A DNA stretch of 42,684 bases. Source: an uncultured Acetatifactor sp. GTDB taxonomy: Bacteria; Bacillota; Clostridia; Lachnospirales; Lachnospiraceae. The translations under genes and the position numbers were made by a program. Where the stretch lies: assembly GCA_910586215.1 (NCBI GenBank), contig CAJUGH010000014.1, positions 54,596-97,279 of the forward strand, given 5' to 3'. The notes under the pieces were generated by a model. That model did not search any database and had not been told where the DNA came from. It saw only the letters and a program-made list of their open reading frames with translations. Below, one piece after another: positions 1-8,815 of this stretch; the stretch's first letter is position 1, and each line of letters starts with the position of its first letter.

Positions 1-14
1 AATCTTCGATTCCG

Positions 15-117
15 GGAAAAACACTGCACTTGCGTTTTTCCGTGTGAGAGAGGCGCTATTTTGCGCCGTAGAATTTCTTAGACGACGTTTTTGGCGTCTT
101 AGAAATTCTTCTCACAC
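15..117 (-). terminator. Branched inverted-repeat region downstream of the SH3 protein gene
   Basis: An 8-bp outer stem (GTGTGAGA at 42-49 with TCTCACAC at 110-117) encloses two hairpins: GGCGC/GCGCC at 52-67 and a 14-bp stem with one mismatch at 71-108. A further hairpin GGAAAAAC/GTTTTTCC lies at 15-41. The outer stem overlaps the stop codon of the minus-strand gene, so this is probably where that transcript ends or is processed. There is no clean T-run directly after the branched part. The termination role is inferred. Confidence 0.45.
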
Positions 118-1830
118 TTCTCCGTCCTGGTTCAGGAAGTCAAACTCGAATTCATCCTCGTCCTCTGCCATAAAATTCCTGGACTGCCATCCCTGGTCAT
201 CCGTTCTTGGTCTGGGGCGGGTTCCCTGGGGTACTCCCCCTGGCCTCATCCCCTGGCCATTTCCCTGGGGTGTTCCCCCCGGCCTTGTTCCCTGGCCATT
301 TCCCTGGGGGCGGGTTCCCTGGGGTGCTCCCCCCGGCCTCATCCCCTGGCCATTTCCCTGGGGACGGCTTCCCTGGGGTGTTCCCCCCGGCCTCATCCCC
401 TGGCCATTTCCCTGGGGACGGCTTCCCTGGGGTGCTCCCCCCGGCCTCATCCCCTGGCCATTTCCCTGGGGACGGCTTCCCTGGGATACTCCCCCCGGCC
501 TTGTTCCCTGGCCATTTCCCTGGGGACGGCTTCCCTGGGGTGTTCCCCCCGGCCTTGTTCCCTGGCTGCCCCCTGCCGGCCTTGTCCCACGGGAAGCCCC
601 TGATGGTCTGGTGCCACTGCCCCCCTGGGTTGACCGCTGCCCGGTTCTGCTGCCCTCTGTCCGTTCAGCCCCCACAGACTGCATGACCCGCCTGGTGCCC
701 TGACCACCTGCTGCTGTCCGGCGCCTGTTCAAGGTCTCATTTTCTACTTCATTGAAATAGGCAGAGTCTGCCATATCCTTGATCTTGAATACCAGGAATG
801 CAATGACACCGCCTGCTGCCACCAGGAAGATCACCAGCAGGATAATGATGATCTTCTGGGTGGTGCTTCCTGCCCCAGCGTTCGCCCCTCCTTCCTGTTC
901 CCGTTTGATCAGTTCCAGGACCCCATCAATACCCCATGCATCATGCTGTCCATTTTCATTCACAGAGTTCATGTCCATAAGCCACCACTGTCCCTGCTCC
1001 ATTACAACATCATATGGTTTCTGCGGATCGGGTGTAGGTGTAGGCTCCTGTGTTGGTTCTGGTGTCGGGTCCGGCTCCTGGGTAGGCTCTACATAGGGAG
1101 TGGGGGGTTCCGAAAGTTCCAGGAAATCTTCCCGTATAAAGCCTGTAATCTCTTTGCCATTGTCTGTAAAGTTTACCTGGTACCAGGCCTTCCCACTGGA
1201 ATCCGCAGGCGCCTGTCCATTGACTGTCACCACCAGGCCATTTGCCGCGGAACCTACGATCTGTCCATTGGTAGAGGGCATATTGCGCACACGGACGGAC
1301 TGGTTGCTCTTCACCGTGGCACTGACAGGATTCAAGACTGTCACATCCGCAGATGTCACATTTGGCGCCTGGGTCTGTGCGGGAGGTGGCGTAGGCGTGG
1401 CTGCCGTTCCGCCTCCATTGGGAGTCGGAGTAGGCGTGGCTGCCGTCCCACCCCCTACAGCGGGCAGGGAAGATTCCTCAGGAGGCGTAGTGCCATCGGT
1501 GATCTGTACCATATCCCCACGGATATACCCCAGTGTATTGGAGTCCACAAATATCTGGTACCAGGTATACCCATCACTGCCCTTTACCTGGCTCCTAATG
1601 GAGATTACCTTGTCCTTCTCTGCACTGGCTATGGCTTCACTGTTTTTATCAGGGGAACGCCTGATATTCGCGGTAGTAGTCACCTTAGCCGCACTCTCCG
1701 CATGGCTCACCATGGCAAAAGGCTCCTGGAACAGCACCAGGAACAGAACCATTGCCAGAGTCAAGAGTCCTCTCTGTACCATGCCTCCTGCGGATATCTT
1801 CCATTTCCGGGTTTCTTTCGTCCTCTTCAT
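112..1830 (-). CDS. Membrane-anchored tandem SH3b protein with repetitive Arg/Gly/Pro tail
   Basis: This 572-residue protein starts at the ATG at 1830, preceded by GGAGGAAGGAAG; an upstream in-frame TTG at 1851 lacks a site. Residues about 1-45 form a signal or anchor segment. Two bacterial SH3 domains follow (about 48-110 and 165-240), each with the NIRRSP or VRVRNMPS type start, joined by Pro/Thr linkers. A second membrane helix lies near residue 330. Beyond it comes a tail with six or so 18-residue units resembling GMRPGGAPQGSRPQGNGQ and an acidic C-terminus (EDEDEFEFDF). SH3b domains usually bind cell-wall peptides, so the SH3 part should be outside and the charged repeat tail in the cytoplasm; that topology is inferred. 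It is the last gene after the purine cluster, 33 bases downstream of the zinc-ribbon gene. Function is unknown. Confidence 0.8.
   Translation of the reverse strand: MKRTKETRKWKISAGGMVQRGLLTLAMVLFLVLFQEPFAMVSHAESAAKVTTTANIRRSPDKNSEAIASAEKDKVISIRSQVKGSDGYTWYQIFVDSNTLGYIRGDMVQITDGTTPPEESSLPAVGGGTAATPTPTPNGGGTAATPTPPPAQTQAPNVTSADVTVLNPVSATVKSNQSVRVRNMPSTNGQIVGSAANGLVVTVNGQAPADSSGKAWYQVNFTDNGKEITGFIREDFLELSEPPTPYVEPTQEPDPTPEPTQEPTPTPDPQKPYDVVMEQGQWWLMDMNSVNENGQHDAWGIDGVLELIKREQEGGANAGAGSTTQKIIIILLVIFLVAAGGVIAFLVFKIKDMADSAYFNEVENETLNRRRTAAGGQGTRRVMQSVGAERTEGSRTGQRSTQGGSGTRPSGASRGTRPAGGSQGTRPGGTPQGSRPQGNGQGTRPGGVSQGSRPQGNGQGMRPGGAPQGSRPQGNGQGMRPGGTPQGSRPQGNGQGMRPGGAPQGTRPQGNGQGTRPGGTPQGNGQGMRPGGVPQGTRPRPRTDDQGWQSRNFMAEDEDEFEFDFLNQDGEV
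215..570 (-). repeat. 54-bp tandem repeats coding the SH3 protein tail
   Basis: About six imperfect copies of a 54-bp unit encode the 18-residue Arg/Gly/Pro/Gln repeat. Copies differ mainly at one or two codons (GTRPGG or GMRPGG, then A, T or V before P/S-QG). One copy is shortened. The number of copies is likely variable between strains because the units are nearly identical. Confidence 0.9.
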
Positions 1831-1863
1831 ACACTCTTCCTTCCTCCGCAAGGGTTCTCCAGA

Positions 1864-2334
1864 TCAGTTCTCTCCTCGCATGAACCGTCTCTGGCCTTCC
1901 TCGCGTTCCTCATTTTTGCCATATACCTGCATGTTCTTCGCTTTGCGCAACATCTCCCTCTGTTTCTCCTCCAGCATCTGGTGAGCTTTCATCTCACATT
2001 CCGAGCAGAACTGTCCGTAACGGATGGACTTGCCGCATAGGTCACAGCGCAGGAACGCCTTGGAACCTTCCGCAATCTCCAGTCTGCCGTCCCGCAGAAG
2101 CTTACGGATGCTGCGTTGGGACACCCCTACCGCTTTTTCGATCTCTGCCGCAGTGGCACCCCTGTGCTCTTCCAGATAAGTCCTGGCCTTCCCGTAATCA
2201 TCCAGGGCCATCTCTCCGCAGGTCTCACACTGATATTCCCCTACCCCTTTAAATACCATCACTCCGCCACATTTTGTACATGTTGTCGGGATATTATACT
2301 GGTCTGCCTGTATGATGCTTGCAATGTCTTCCAT
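1864..2334 (-). CDS. Zinc-ribbon / helix-turn-helix protein, YvyF-like
   Basis: A 156-residue protein with two Cys4-type zinc knuckles (CTKCGG..CETCG near residues 20-43 and CDLCGK..CSECE near 112-127) on either side of a helix-turn-helix segment (GATAAEIEKAVGVSQRSIRK) and a basic, coiled-coil C-terminus. This architecture resembles the flagellar-operon protein family YvyF, although no flagellar gene is visible here. The ATG at 2334 is preceded by GGGAGG about eleven bases away; a GTG at 2370, nine bases after the purD stop, is possible but has no site. It lies directly downstream of purD and is probably co-transcribed. A nucleic-acid-binding regulatory role is inferred. Confidence 0.7.
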   Translation of the reverse strand: MEDIASIIQADQYNIPTTCTKCGGVMVFKGVGEYQCETCGEMALDDYGKARTYLEEHRGATAAEIEKAVGVSQRSIRKLLRDGRLEIAEGSKAFLRCDLCGKSIRYGQFCSECEMKAHQMLEEKQREMLRKAKNMQVYGKNEEREEGQRRFMRGEN

Positions 2335-2378
2335 TCCCTTATATGCCTCCCGTACCTGTCTTTTTCCCACTATCCCAT

Positions 2379-3656
2379 TTATACTTCATCAATGGCTTTC
2401 CCTATGTCATGCCGCATATACTGATTGGCAAAAGATACCCAGCCAGTAGCTTCATAAGCCTTGGTGCGGGCCTCCTTCAGCGTATTCCCCTTGGCTGTAA
2501 TCCCCAGCACCCGCCCGCCATTGGTGACAATACGTCCCTGGTCATCCAGTCTGCTTCCCGCATGGAAACAGTAGTAATCTTCTTTCCCCTCAAAATGTTC
2601 CAGCCCTGTAATCTCAAATCCTTTCTCATAGGCCACCGGGTACCCTTCGCTGGCCAGCACAACACATACGGCTGCATTGTCCTCGAACTGCAGGTCCACC
2701 TGGTCCAAGGTACCGTCAATACAGGCATCCACCACATCACAGATATCATTCTTCATCCTGCAGAGTACCACCTGGGCTTCCGGGTCTCCGAACCTGGCAT
2801 TGTACTCCAGTACCTTAGGTCCCTCCCCTGTCAGCATCAGCCCGAAGAAAATGACCCCCTTGAACGCCCTGCCTTCAGCCGCCATGGCATCCACCGTAGG
2901 CTGATAGATATATTTCCGGCAGAAAGCGTCCACCTCCTGCGTATAAAAAGGACTGGGGGAGAAATTCCCCATACCGCCTGTATTCAAGCCCTGGTCCCCG
3001 TCTTTTGCACGCTTGTGATCCTGGGCGGAAGTCATGGGTTTTACCGTCTTCCCGTCCACAAAAGCCAGCACGGACACCTCCCGTCCTGTCATGAATTCCT
3101 CGATCACCATCCGGTTCCCGGCACTACCGAAATGCTTATCCTGCATGATCTCCTTCACCCCGGCTTTTGCCTCTTCCAGGGTATTGCAGATCAGCACTCC
3201 CTTGCCCAGGGCCAGCCCGTCTGCCTTCAGCACAATGGGCATGGGTGCCTGCTCCAGGTAAGCCAGGGCCTTTTCGGGATCCTCGAAGGTCTCATAGGCC
3301 GCCGTGGGAATGTGGTACTTCTTCATCAGATCCTTGGAGAATGCCTTACTCCCTTCCAGGATAGCCGCCTTCCTGTCCGGTCCGAACACCCGGAAACCCG
3401 CCTCCAGCAGTACATCCACCAGCCCCCCTACCAGGGGGTCATCCGGCGCCACAAACACCAGATCCACTGCCTTTTCCCTGGCATATGCCACAATCCTGTC
3501 AAATTCCATGACACCAATGGCAGGGTCACACTCTGCAATCTGGGCGATTCCTGCATTGCCGGGCACACAATAGAGCTGATCCACCCTGCTACTCTTCTTC
3601 ATGCTGACCGCAATGGCATGTTCCCTTCCGCCGCCGCCTACTATCAGAACCTTCAT
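2379..3656 (-). CDS. purD: Phosphoribosylamine-glycine ligase (GAR synthetase)
   Basis: PurD joins phosphoribosylamine and glycine with ATP to give GAR, the second step of purine synthesis. The 425-residue length is normal. The N-terminus has the family start MKVLIVGGGGREHAIA, the middle has the ATP-grasp core (KADGLALGKGV, near residues 145-155), GGMGNFSPSP follows near 228-237, and the metal-binding GxxEYNARFGDPE sequence lies near 285-297. Its ATG overlaps the purN stop (ATGA), which indicates translational coupling. It follows purE, purM and purN in the same direction; purC, purL, purQ and purH are not in this window. Confidence 0.97.
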   Translation of the reverse strand: MKVLIVGGGGREHAIAVSMKKSSRVDQLYCVPGNAGIAQIAECDPAIGVMEFDRIVAYAREKAVDLVFVAPDDPLVGGLVDVLLEAGFRVFGPDRKAAILEGSKAFSKDLMKKYHIPTAAYETFEDPEKALAYLEQAPMPIVLKADGLALGKGVLICNTLEEAKAGVKEIMQDKHFGSAGNRMVIEEFMTGREVSVLAFVDGKTVKPMTSAQDHKRAKDGDQGLNTGGMGNFSPSPFYTQEVDAFCRKYIYQPTVDAMAAEGRAFKGVIFFGLMLTGEGPKVLEYNARFGDPEAQVVLCRMKNDICDVVDACIDGTLDQVDLQFEDNAAVCVVLASEGYPVAYEKGFEITGLEHFEGKEDYYCFHAGSRLDDQGRIVTNGGRVLGITAKGNTLKEARTKAYEATGWVSFANQYMRHDIGKAIDEV

Positions 3657-4279
3657 CTCGTTCTCCTTACCTTTCCGTCCACAATCTGGATCCTGTCATT
3701 TGCGATATCGTCAATGGCCTGGGGTAACAGAATCCATTCTGCCTGTTCCATGACACGGCACTGCAGGACTTCAGGCGTGTCATCCTCCTCCACACACACC
3801 GCCTTCTGGGCGATAATGGGACCTTCATCCATACCTTCGTTCACGAAATGTACCGTAGCCCCTGTCACCTTCACCCCGCGCTCCAGGACTTTCTCATGTA
3901 CCTTAAGGCCATAATACCCCACACCACAGAAGGAAGGAATCAAGGAGGGATGGATATTCACGATCCGCCCGGAGAAGTGTTCCACCATGGCAGGGGGGAT
4001 CCGCACCAGAAAACCTGCCAGGACCACCAGGTCAGGGGCCAGGCTGCATATCTTATCTGTAAACGCCTCGTTGAAGGCCTCCCTGTCCCTGTACGCCTTC
4101 GGAGAGATACACAGGCCGGGGATCCCTCTCTTTCCGGCCCGCTCCAGGGCTTTTGCCCCGGCGTTATTGCTGATCACAGCCAGAATCTCTGTGTTGGTAA
4201 TCTTCCCTGCGTCCAAGCTGTCCAGGATCGCCTGGAGATTGGTCCCGCCGCCGGATACACAGACCACGATCTTCAGCAT
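3653..4279 (-). CDS. purN: Phosphoribosylglycinamide formyltransferase (formyl-THF type)
   Basis: PurN transfers a formyl group from 10-formyl-tetrahydrofolate to GAR, the third purine step. The 208-residue protein has the GART fold start KIVVCVSGGGTNLQAI, the catalytic NIHPSLIPSF sequence (Asn and His, near residues 104-113) and the distal Asp in GMDEGPII (near 140-147). The start codon overlaps the purM stop by seven bases and its own stop overlaps purD, so the three are translated as a unit. Because it is the folate-dependent enzyme, GAR formylation here needs a C1-folate supply. Confidence 0.97.
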   Translation of the reverse strand: MLKIVVCVSGGGTNLQAILDSLDAGKITNTEILAVISNNAGAKALERAGKRGIPGLCISPKAYRDREAFNEAFTDKICSLAPDLVVLAGFLVRIPPAMVEHFSGRIVNIHPSLIPSFCGVGYYGLKVHEKVLERGVKVTGATVHFVNEGMDEGPIIAQKAVCVEEDDTPEVLQCRVMEQAEWILLPQAIDDIANDRIQIVDGKVRRTR

Positions 4280-5304
4280 AAGGTAACCCCCTTCTCCCCG
4301 GTCCTGCAGCGGCCCACCACATAGGGAGTCTCCCCGGCAGCCCTGGCCGCCTCCAGCACCTTATCCACATCTGCCGGATCCACTGCCAGGACCATGCCAA
4401 GCCCCATATTGTAGGTATTGTACATCATCTGTTCCTCAATGCCGCCCTTTTCCTGGAGCAGCTTGAAGATAGCAGGCACCTCATAGCTGTCCTTCTCCAC
4501 CTGGGCATGGATTCCTTCCGGAAGCATCCTGGGAATATTCTCATAGAACCCGCCTCCCGTGATATGGCTGCAGCCCTTCACAGTGACACCTGCCTGGCGG
4601 ATGGCCCGCAGTGCCTTCACATAGATCCTGGTGGGCGTAAGCAGGGTATCCCCCAGGGTGGCTCCCAACTCCTCATAATAGGTGTCCAGGCTCTCCCTTG
4701 TCATGTCAAATACTTTCCGCACCAGGGAGAAGCCATTGGAATGGACGCCGGAGGAAGCCAGTCCCACCAGCACATCCCCCTCCTGGATCTCCTGCCCGGT
4801 GATCATATCCTTCTCATCCACCAATCCAACGGCAAAACCGGCCAGGTCATACTCGTCCTCCGGCATGAGCCCTGGATGCTCCGCAGTCTCACCGCCTACC
4901 AGGGCAGCCCCTGCCTGCCTGCAGCCCTCGGCCACGCCCTTCACAATAGCAGCAATCTTCTCCGGATAGTTCTTGCCGCAGGCTATGTAATCCAGGAAAA
5001 ACAACGGTTCCCCCCCTGCACACACCACATCATTCACACACATGGCCACACAGTCAATCCCCACCGTATCATGACGGTCCAACAGAAAAGCCAGCTTGAT
5101 CTTGGTTCCCACACCGTCCGTACCGGACAGCAGCATGGGCTTTTCCATGCCTTTGACAGCTTCCATGGAAAAAGCACCGGCAAAACCGCCGATTCCACCC
5201 AGTACCTCTGGCCGCATGGTTCCCTTTACATACTGCTTCATCAGTTCCACCGACTTATATCCGGCCTCAATGTCCACTCCTGCCTTCTTGTAATCCATCT
5301 TCAT
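4273..5304 (-). CDS. purM: Phosphoribosylformylglycinamidine cyclo-ligase (AIR synthetase)
   Basis: PurM closes the imidazole ring, converting FGAM to AIR with ATP. The 343 residues match the family length. Recognisable are DYKKAGVDIEAGYKSV at the start, the dimer and ATP-binding LSGTDGVGTKIKLAF near residue 59, GGETAEHPGLM near 138, and GGGFYENIPRMLP near 250. A second ATG six bases in (5298) is equally possible because the upstream site is only a run of G. It is separated from purE by 75 bases and overlaps purN by seven bases, consistent with one operon. Confidence 0.96.
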   Translation of the reverse strand: MKMDYKKAGVDIEAGYKSVELMKQYVKGTMRPEVLGGIGGFAGAFSMEAVKGMEKPMLLSGTDGVGTKIKLAFLLDRHDTVGIDCVAMCVNDVVCAGGEPLFFLDYIACGKNYPEKIAAIVKGVAEGCRQAGAALVGGETAEHPGLMPEDEYDLAGFAVGLVDEKDMITGQEIQEGDVLVGLASSGVHSNGFSLVRKVFDMTRESLDTYYEELGATLGDTLLTPTRIYVKALRAIRQAGVTVKGCSHITGGGFYENIPRMLPEGIHAQVEKDSYEVPAIFKLLQEKGGIEEQMMYNTYNMGLGMVLAVDPADVDKVLEAARAAGETPYVVGRCRTGEKGVTLC

Positions 5305-5379
5305 ACCCCCACACCCGCTTCACCGGGCATATGCATTATTATCTGTATTCTTTTTGTATCCCAGGCTGTCACAGATATA

Positions 5380-5886
5380 CTATACCAGGAACGCCGCCGG
5401 GCCTTGGTCCTGCAGCTTCTCGTCCTTCTTCATCACCTGTTCCCGCAGCTTTGCGCTGTATGCTTTCAGTCTCCCCAGCAGTTCCGGGTCTGATGTGGCC
5501 AATATCTTCGCTGCCAGCAGTCCCGCATTGGCTCCGCCTCCTATGGCCACTGTGGCCACCGGAATGCCGGAAGGCATCTGTACGATGGAGTACAGGGAAT
5601 CCCGTCCCCCCAGGGAAGTGGTGTGCATGGGAACCCCAATTACCGGCATGGGAAAGATGGCGGCACACATGCCCGGCAGGTGGGCCGCCATGCCCGCTCC
5701 CGCAATGATCACCTTGAACCCTTTCTCCTCCGCACTCTTCGCATACTCAAAGAACACATCCGGCTCCCTGTGTGCGCTGATGATCCGCATCTCATATGAT
5801 ATTCCAAGTTCCTCCAATATATCGGCAGCTTTCGCCATCACCTTCATATCGGAATCACTTCCCATCACTATACCAACTTTCGCCAT
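5380..5886 (-). CDS. purE: N5-carboxyaminoimidazole ribonucleotide mutase
   Basis: PurE of the class I type moves a carboxyl group on the imidazole ring (N5-CAIR to CAIR). The 168 residues include the family signature near the N-terminus (MAKVGIVMGSDSD, phosphate-binding Ser), the SAHREPD sequence near 45 and GGANAGLLAAKIL near 127. The start is set by AGGAG six bases before the ATG at 5886; an open frame runs 117 bases further upstream but carries no family sequence. It is the first gene of the purE-purM-purN-purD cluster. Confidence 0.95.
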   Translation of the reverse strand: MAKVGIVMGSDSDMKVMAKAADILEELGISYEMRIISAHREPDVFFEYAKSAEEKGFKVIIAGAGMAAHLPGMCAAIFPMPVIGVPMHTTSLGGRDSLYSIVQMPSGIPVATVAIGGGANAGLLAAKILATSDPELLGRLKAYSAKLREQVMKKDEKLQDQGPAAFLV

Positions 5887-6015
5887 GTCTACTCCTATCT
5901 GCCCGGCGGGCAAGTGTCTTACTATTTCCCCAGTATCATTTCCATAGCATCCCGGCTGTATGTCCATCCTATCAGAATCTGTCATCCTTCGTAGAAAAAG
6001 CACGCTCCTGGTATC

Positions 6016-6044
6016 AGTGTACTAAAACTAGCGCTTCTATGCAA
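6016..6044 (-). promoter_or_regulatory. Candidate promoter of the purE cluster
   Basis: TTGCAT and TACACT are separated by 17 bases on the minus strand, giving a leader of about 120 nt before purE. The leader has a short hairpin TGCCC/GGGCA at about 5904-5917 just before the ribosome binding site, but no terminator and no recognisable purine, ZTP or PRPP riboswitch. The rest of 5887-6183 holds only weak inverted repeats (CCGTTC/GAACGG near 6105-6127). Confidence 0.4.
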
Positions 6045-6183
6045 GCCCAAAATCATTCTAAACCGCAAATCTTAAAGTAACAGTTCAGCCAGTCCCTACA
6101 GTGTCCGTTCCGTTTCCTGTCTGAACGGTTGCGTTTGTGGGCTACTGTTCCTCCGTTCCCAGCAACAGGTACACTCAAGTTTG

Positions 6184-8370
6184 TCACACAGAAGCCTCGT
6201 GAAACGCCTCATTGAGCACCTCACAGCCAGGCAGGACAAACCGGCCTTCCCTTATAATCACAATGCTGGTGCCATCCTTTTTCACGGCAGTCAGCTCCCC
6301 CAGTTCATCATACGGAATCGTAATGTCCGTATGGCAGTTATAATATGCCTTTGCAGGATTCTCCTTCCTGAGGGCCGCCACCTCATTCTCCCTGGCTACA
6401 ATCTCTTTCCCGTCAGGATTGTATACCTTCACATCCTCTACATGGCTGTAGCAGGTATCCCCCACGGCAAAATGGGGCCCCATCTTCTCCGCAATGAGAA
6501 TGGGCAGCTTATCCTCCACCCCCAGGCGCCTGGCAGCCACATAGGCTGTGGTATTGGTCCCAATGGCAAATTCCCCAAGGGGCAGGGTATCCTGGCGAAA
6601 CAGAATGTTCTCCCGGATAAACCTGCGGTTCTCCTGGTCCTCCTCAAAATTGCCGCAATTGTAATCCCGGATCATGCCATCCTCAAAAGCAATGGACAAA
6701 TCCCGGTACTCCAGGCCGTCCAGGTATACCTTTGTCACATGGAGCACCCCTTCTGTCCCTTTCAGCACCGGGGAAGTGAAGACCTCTCCCACGGGAATGT
6801 TCACATCTGCCACACAGTTCTCGAAGATGGTCTCCTTTTCCGGATCCTTCAGCTTCCACAGGTTCACCTTCAAATCCGTGCGGTTCTTCCCGCATCCCCT
6901 GATCTGGCAGTAATCTGCCTGGTCCAGGGCATCTATCAGAGTCTGCTGTACCCTGCGGTAGAGCATATAATCCAGGGTGTTGATCCGGATGGTCTCTGCG
7001 AAAAGTTCCCGGAACACTTCCCCCACCTCCGGCACAGGAAAAGCAATGATGGTGAAACTGCGCTCCTCCTCTTTGATATACTCCCTGCGCAATGCCCCCA
7101 TCCGGGATCTGTACTCCACCCAGAGCTTCTCCTGATCCGGGGACAGGCACAGGGCTTCCTTCTTCGTCACTGGCTGGAAATCTGCCTCTCCAAAGGTCTC
7201 CACCACTGCCGGTCCAGCCATGCCTGCCGCCTGCTGCTTTAGGTTTTCGTAGGCAGTCCTGGTCACTTCCAGTTTGCGGTTCACATAATTTCTATCCAGG
7301 AACAGGGCCTTGTCATCCTTGTGGTCAAAGTCATACTGTCTGTTGGGAATCCCCCCGTAAAAGCCGCTTCTCGACAATCCCGGCAGATGCAGGGCACTTG
7401 CCGCCGCACGGGAAACCGTGGGACGCAGCCCCATAGCCTCAAAATTCCCTATGGCCCGGCGCATCATGCGCTCAAAGCCCAGCCGGTAGTGCAGATCCAC
7501 CGTCTTCTTCCCTGCCAGGTTCTTGCCAGTCACCTCAAATCCCAGGCGGTACCCCTCTGTGTAAGTATCTGCCATGGTGGCGATGGTCTCCTCCGGCAGT
7601 CCGGCCAGGAAACGTGCCGTCTCCAGTTCATTTTCACTGACATATTCCCCATATGCGTAGAGGTACCGCACATCCGACAGGTCGCTGAGACAGATCCTGT
7701 CTGCCGCAAAGCAGTTCTCCGGACACAGACTCTCTTCCATGCCTTCCCGCACTGCCACATCCGTGTAATCACTGACAAACCAGTAGAGAATCCCACGGAT
7801 CTCCTCGCCCTTTGGCAGCTTCCCTGTCTCCTGCAGGGCACAGGCATATGCCCCATACACTTCCACGAACAGTTCCATGCGGATCACCACATCCTCCAGC
7901 TTTCCCTCATAGACAAAGCCAATGAGGCTGCGCATCTCCGCATAGAGGAAGCACAACAGGGCGCCATGCTCCTCCCCAAGCTTTCCCACCGCCACAGACG
8001 GGTTGCCATAACTCTCCTCATATTGTCCTGGCAGGATATCTGCATACAATGCGTGGTTACGCTCCCCAAGTTCTGCCAGGGAGGCCTTCTCCTGTCCTCC
8101 CCCTGCCAGGAAATTCCTGGTGTCATCCATAAGCAGCAGGAAACGGGCCACTGTGGCAAAATATACCTCAAAAGCAGGCGCCCCCATATGCTCCCCTGCT
8201 ATCTCCAGGATCCGGTCACGCACCAGGGCATACCGCTCTTCCAGGAACTCTTCCCGGATCCCCTCCCCAGGTTCACTGCCCTCCTGCGGCTTATTCCCTT
8301 TCACTGTACTTTCTCCCAGCCCTTCCACTTCCACCTTGTCCTCCAGCTTCCTACTTGCATACTCCGTCAT
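6184..8370 (-). CDS. M29-family metallo-aminopeptidase with long N-terminal region
   Basis: The C-terminal half (about residues 430-728) carries the thermophilic aminopeptidase (M29) features: GEVFTSP with its metal-binding Glu, LPLGEFAIGTNT with the second Glu, and MGPHFAVGDTCYSH with His ligands. The family removes N-terminal residues from peptides with a two-metal centre. The first 400 or so residues are acidic and helical and are not part of the minimal enzyme, which is near 410 residues; their role is not evident. The ATG at 8370 shares its first base with the TGA of the upstream membrane protein, so the two are coupled; a GTG one codon earlier is in frame. It is followed by a 297-base gap before purE. 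Confidence 0.85.
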   Translation of the reverse strand: MTEYASRKLEDKVEVEGLGESTVKGNKPQEGSEPGEGIREEFLEERYALVRDRILEIAGEHMGAPAFEVYFATVARFLLLMDDTRNFLAGGGQEKASLAELGERNHALYADILPGQYEESYGNPSVAVGKLGEEHGALLCFLYAEMRSLIGFVYEGKLEDVVIRMELFVEVYGAYACALQETGKLPKGEEIRGILYWFVSDYTDVAVREGMEESLCPENCFAADRICLSDLSDVRYLYAYGEYVSENELETARFLAGLPEETIATMADTYTEGYRLGFEVTGKNLAGKKTVDLHYRLGFERMMRRAIGNFEAMGLRPTVSRAAASALHLPGLSRSGFYGGIPNRQYDFDHKDDKALFLDRNYVNRKLEVTRTAYENLKQQAAGMAGPAVVETFGEADFQPVTKKEALCLSPDQEKLWVEYRSRMGALRREYIKEEERSFTIIAFPVPEVGEVFRELFAETIRINTLDYMLYRRVQQTLIDALDQADYCQIRGCGKNRTDLKVNLWKLKDPEKETIFENCVADVNIPVGEVFTSPVLKGTEGVLHVTKVYLDGLEYRDLSIAFEDGMIRDYNCGNFEEDQENRRFIRENILFRQDTLPLGEFAIGTNTTAYVAARRLGVEDKLPILIAEKMGPHFAVGDTCYSHVEDVKVYNPDGKEIVARENEVAALRKENPAKAYYNCHTDITIPYDELGELTAVKKDGTSIVIIREGRFVLPGCEVLNEAFHEASV

Positions 8371-8690
8371 CACCCGTTCACCCCCATATACAGAATCAAG
8401 CCCACCAGCCCCAGCACCACCAGGTTCAGCACCACCCCCAGCACCGGGAACAGCCTGTAATATGTCTTATCCCGGACCGTTATCACGCCCAGGTACAGGC
8501 CAGCCAGGGCGTACAGGGTGGCAAGTATTCCCGTGAAGCCATAACCTGTCCTGGCCATCCCCCCATCCCTGTAGGACAGGAAGATCACCGCCCCCAGGGA
8601 TACCAGGCCGATGACCCCCAGCACCGTGGACATCATTGCCCGGTTGGAATGCTTCTTATTGGTAAATATATATCCTTTTCTTTTCCTCAT
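8370..8690 (-). CDS. Small three-helix membrane protein (DUF6142-like)
   Basis: A 106-residue protein with a basic start (MRKRKGYIFTNKKHSNRAMMS) and three hydrophobic helices (about residues 20-40, 50-70 and 82-103). It resembles the uncharacterised DUF6142 group found in Lachnospiraceae. The stop codon overlaps the aminopeptidase start by one base, so its product may assist or accompany that enzyme at the membrane. The site before the ATG (GAAGGAT) is short and close. No function can be assigned. Confidence 0.7.
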   Translation of the reverse strand: MRKRKGYIFTNKKHSNRAMMSTVLGVIGLVSLGAVIFLSYRDGGMARTGYGFTGILATLYALAGLYLGVITVRDKTYYRLFPVLGVVLNLVVLGLVGLILYMGVNG

Positions 8691-8769
8691 ATCCTTCTAT
8701 CTTTACAAACAAATGGTCTTTGCAGACAAACCGCCTCTGCGTATTCTGACACCACTGCCACAAAACTCT

Positions 8770-8797
8770 AAAAGGGCACTCCCCTTAGGAAATGCCC
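8770..8797 (-). terminator. Probable intrinsic terminator after the 50-residue membrane protein
   Basis: On the minus strand GGGCA (8793-8797 complement) pairs with TGCCC and is followed by TTTTAG. The 14-base loop includes a small CC/GG pairing. It lies 19 bases after the stop of the small membrane gene and before the DUF6142-like gene. Confidence 0.5.
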
Positions 8798-8815
8798 ATG
8801 ATCTGCCCCTCCTGG

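Noticed and set aside
44..707. Long plus-strand and other-frame reading frames over the SH3 tail repeats
   Set aside because: They arise from the GC-rich 54-bp repeat read on the wrong strand or frame; no ribosome binding site or family sequence.
5887..5990. ZTP-type riboswitch before purE (hairpin with CCGCC loop near the ribosome binding site)
   Set aside because: The 3' hairpin is similar to the ZTP P3 element but lacks one conserved U, and no GGCG partner for the pseudoknot is present upstream.
5887..6183. Guanine or PRPP riboswitch before purE
   Set aside because: I found neither the conserved purine junction bases nor the conserved ykkC-type elements, and there is no terminator.
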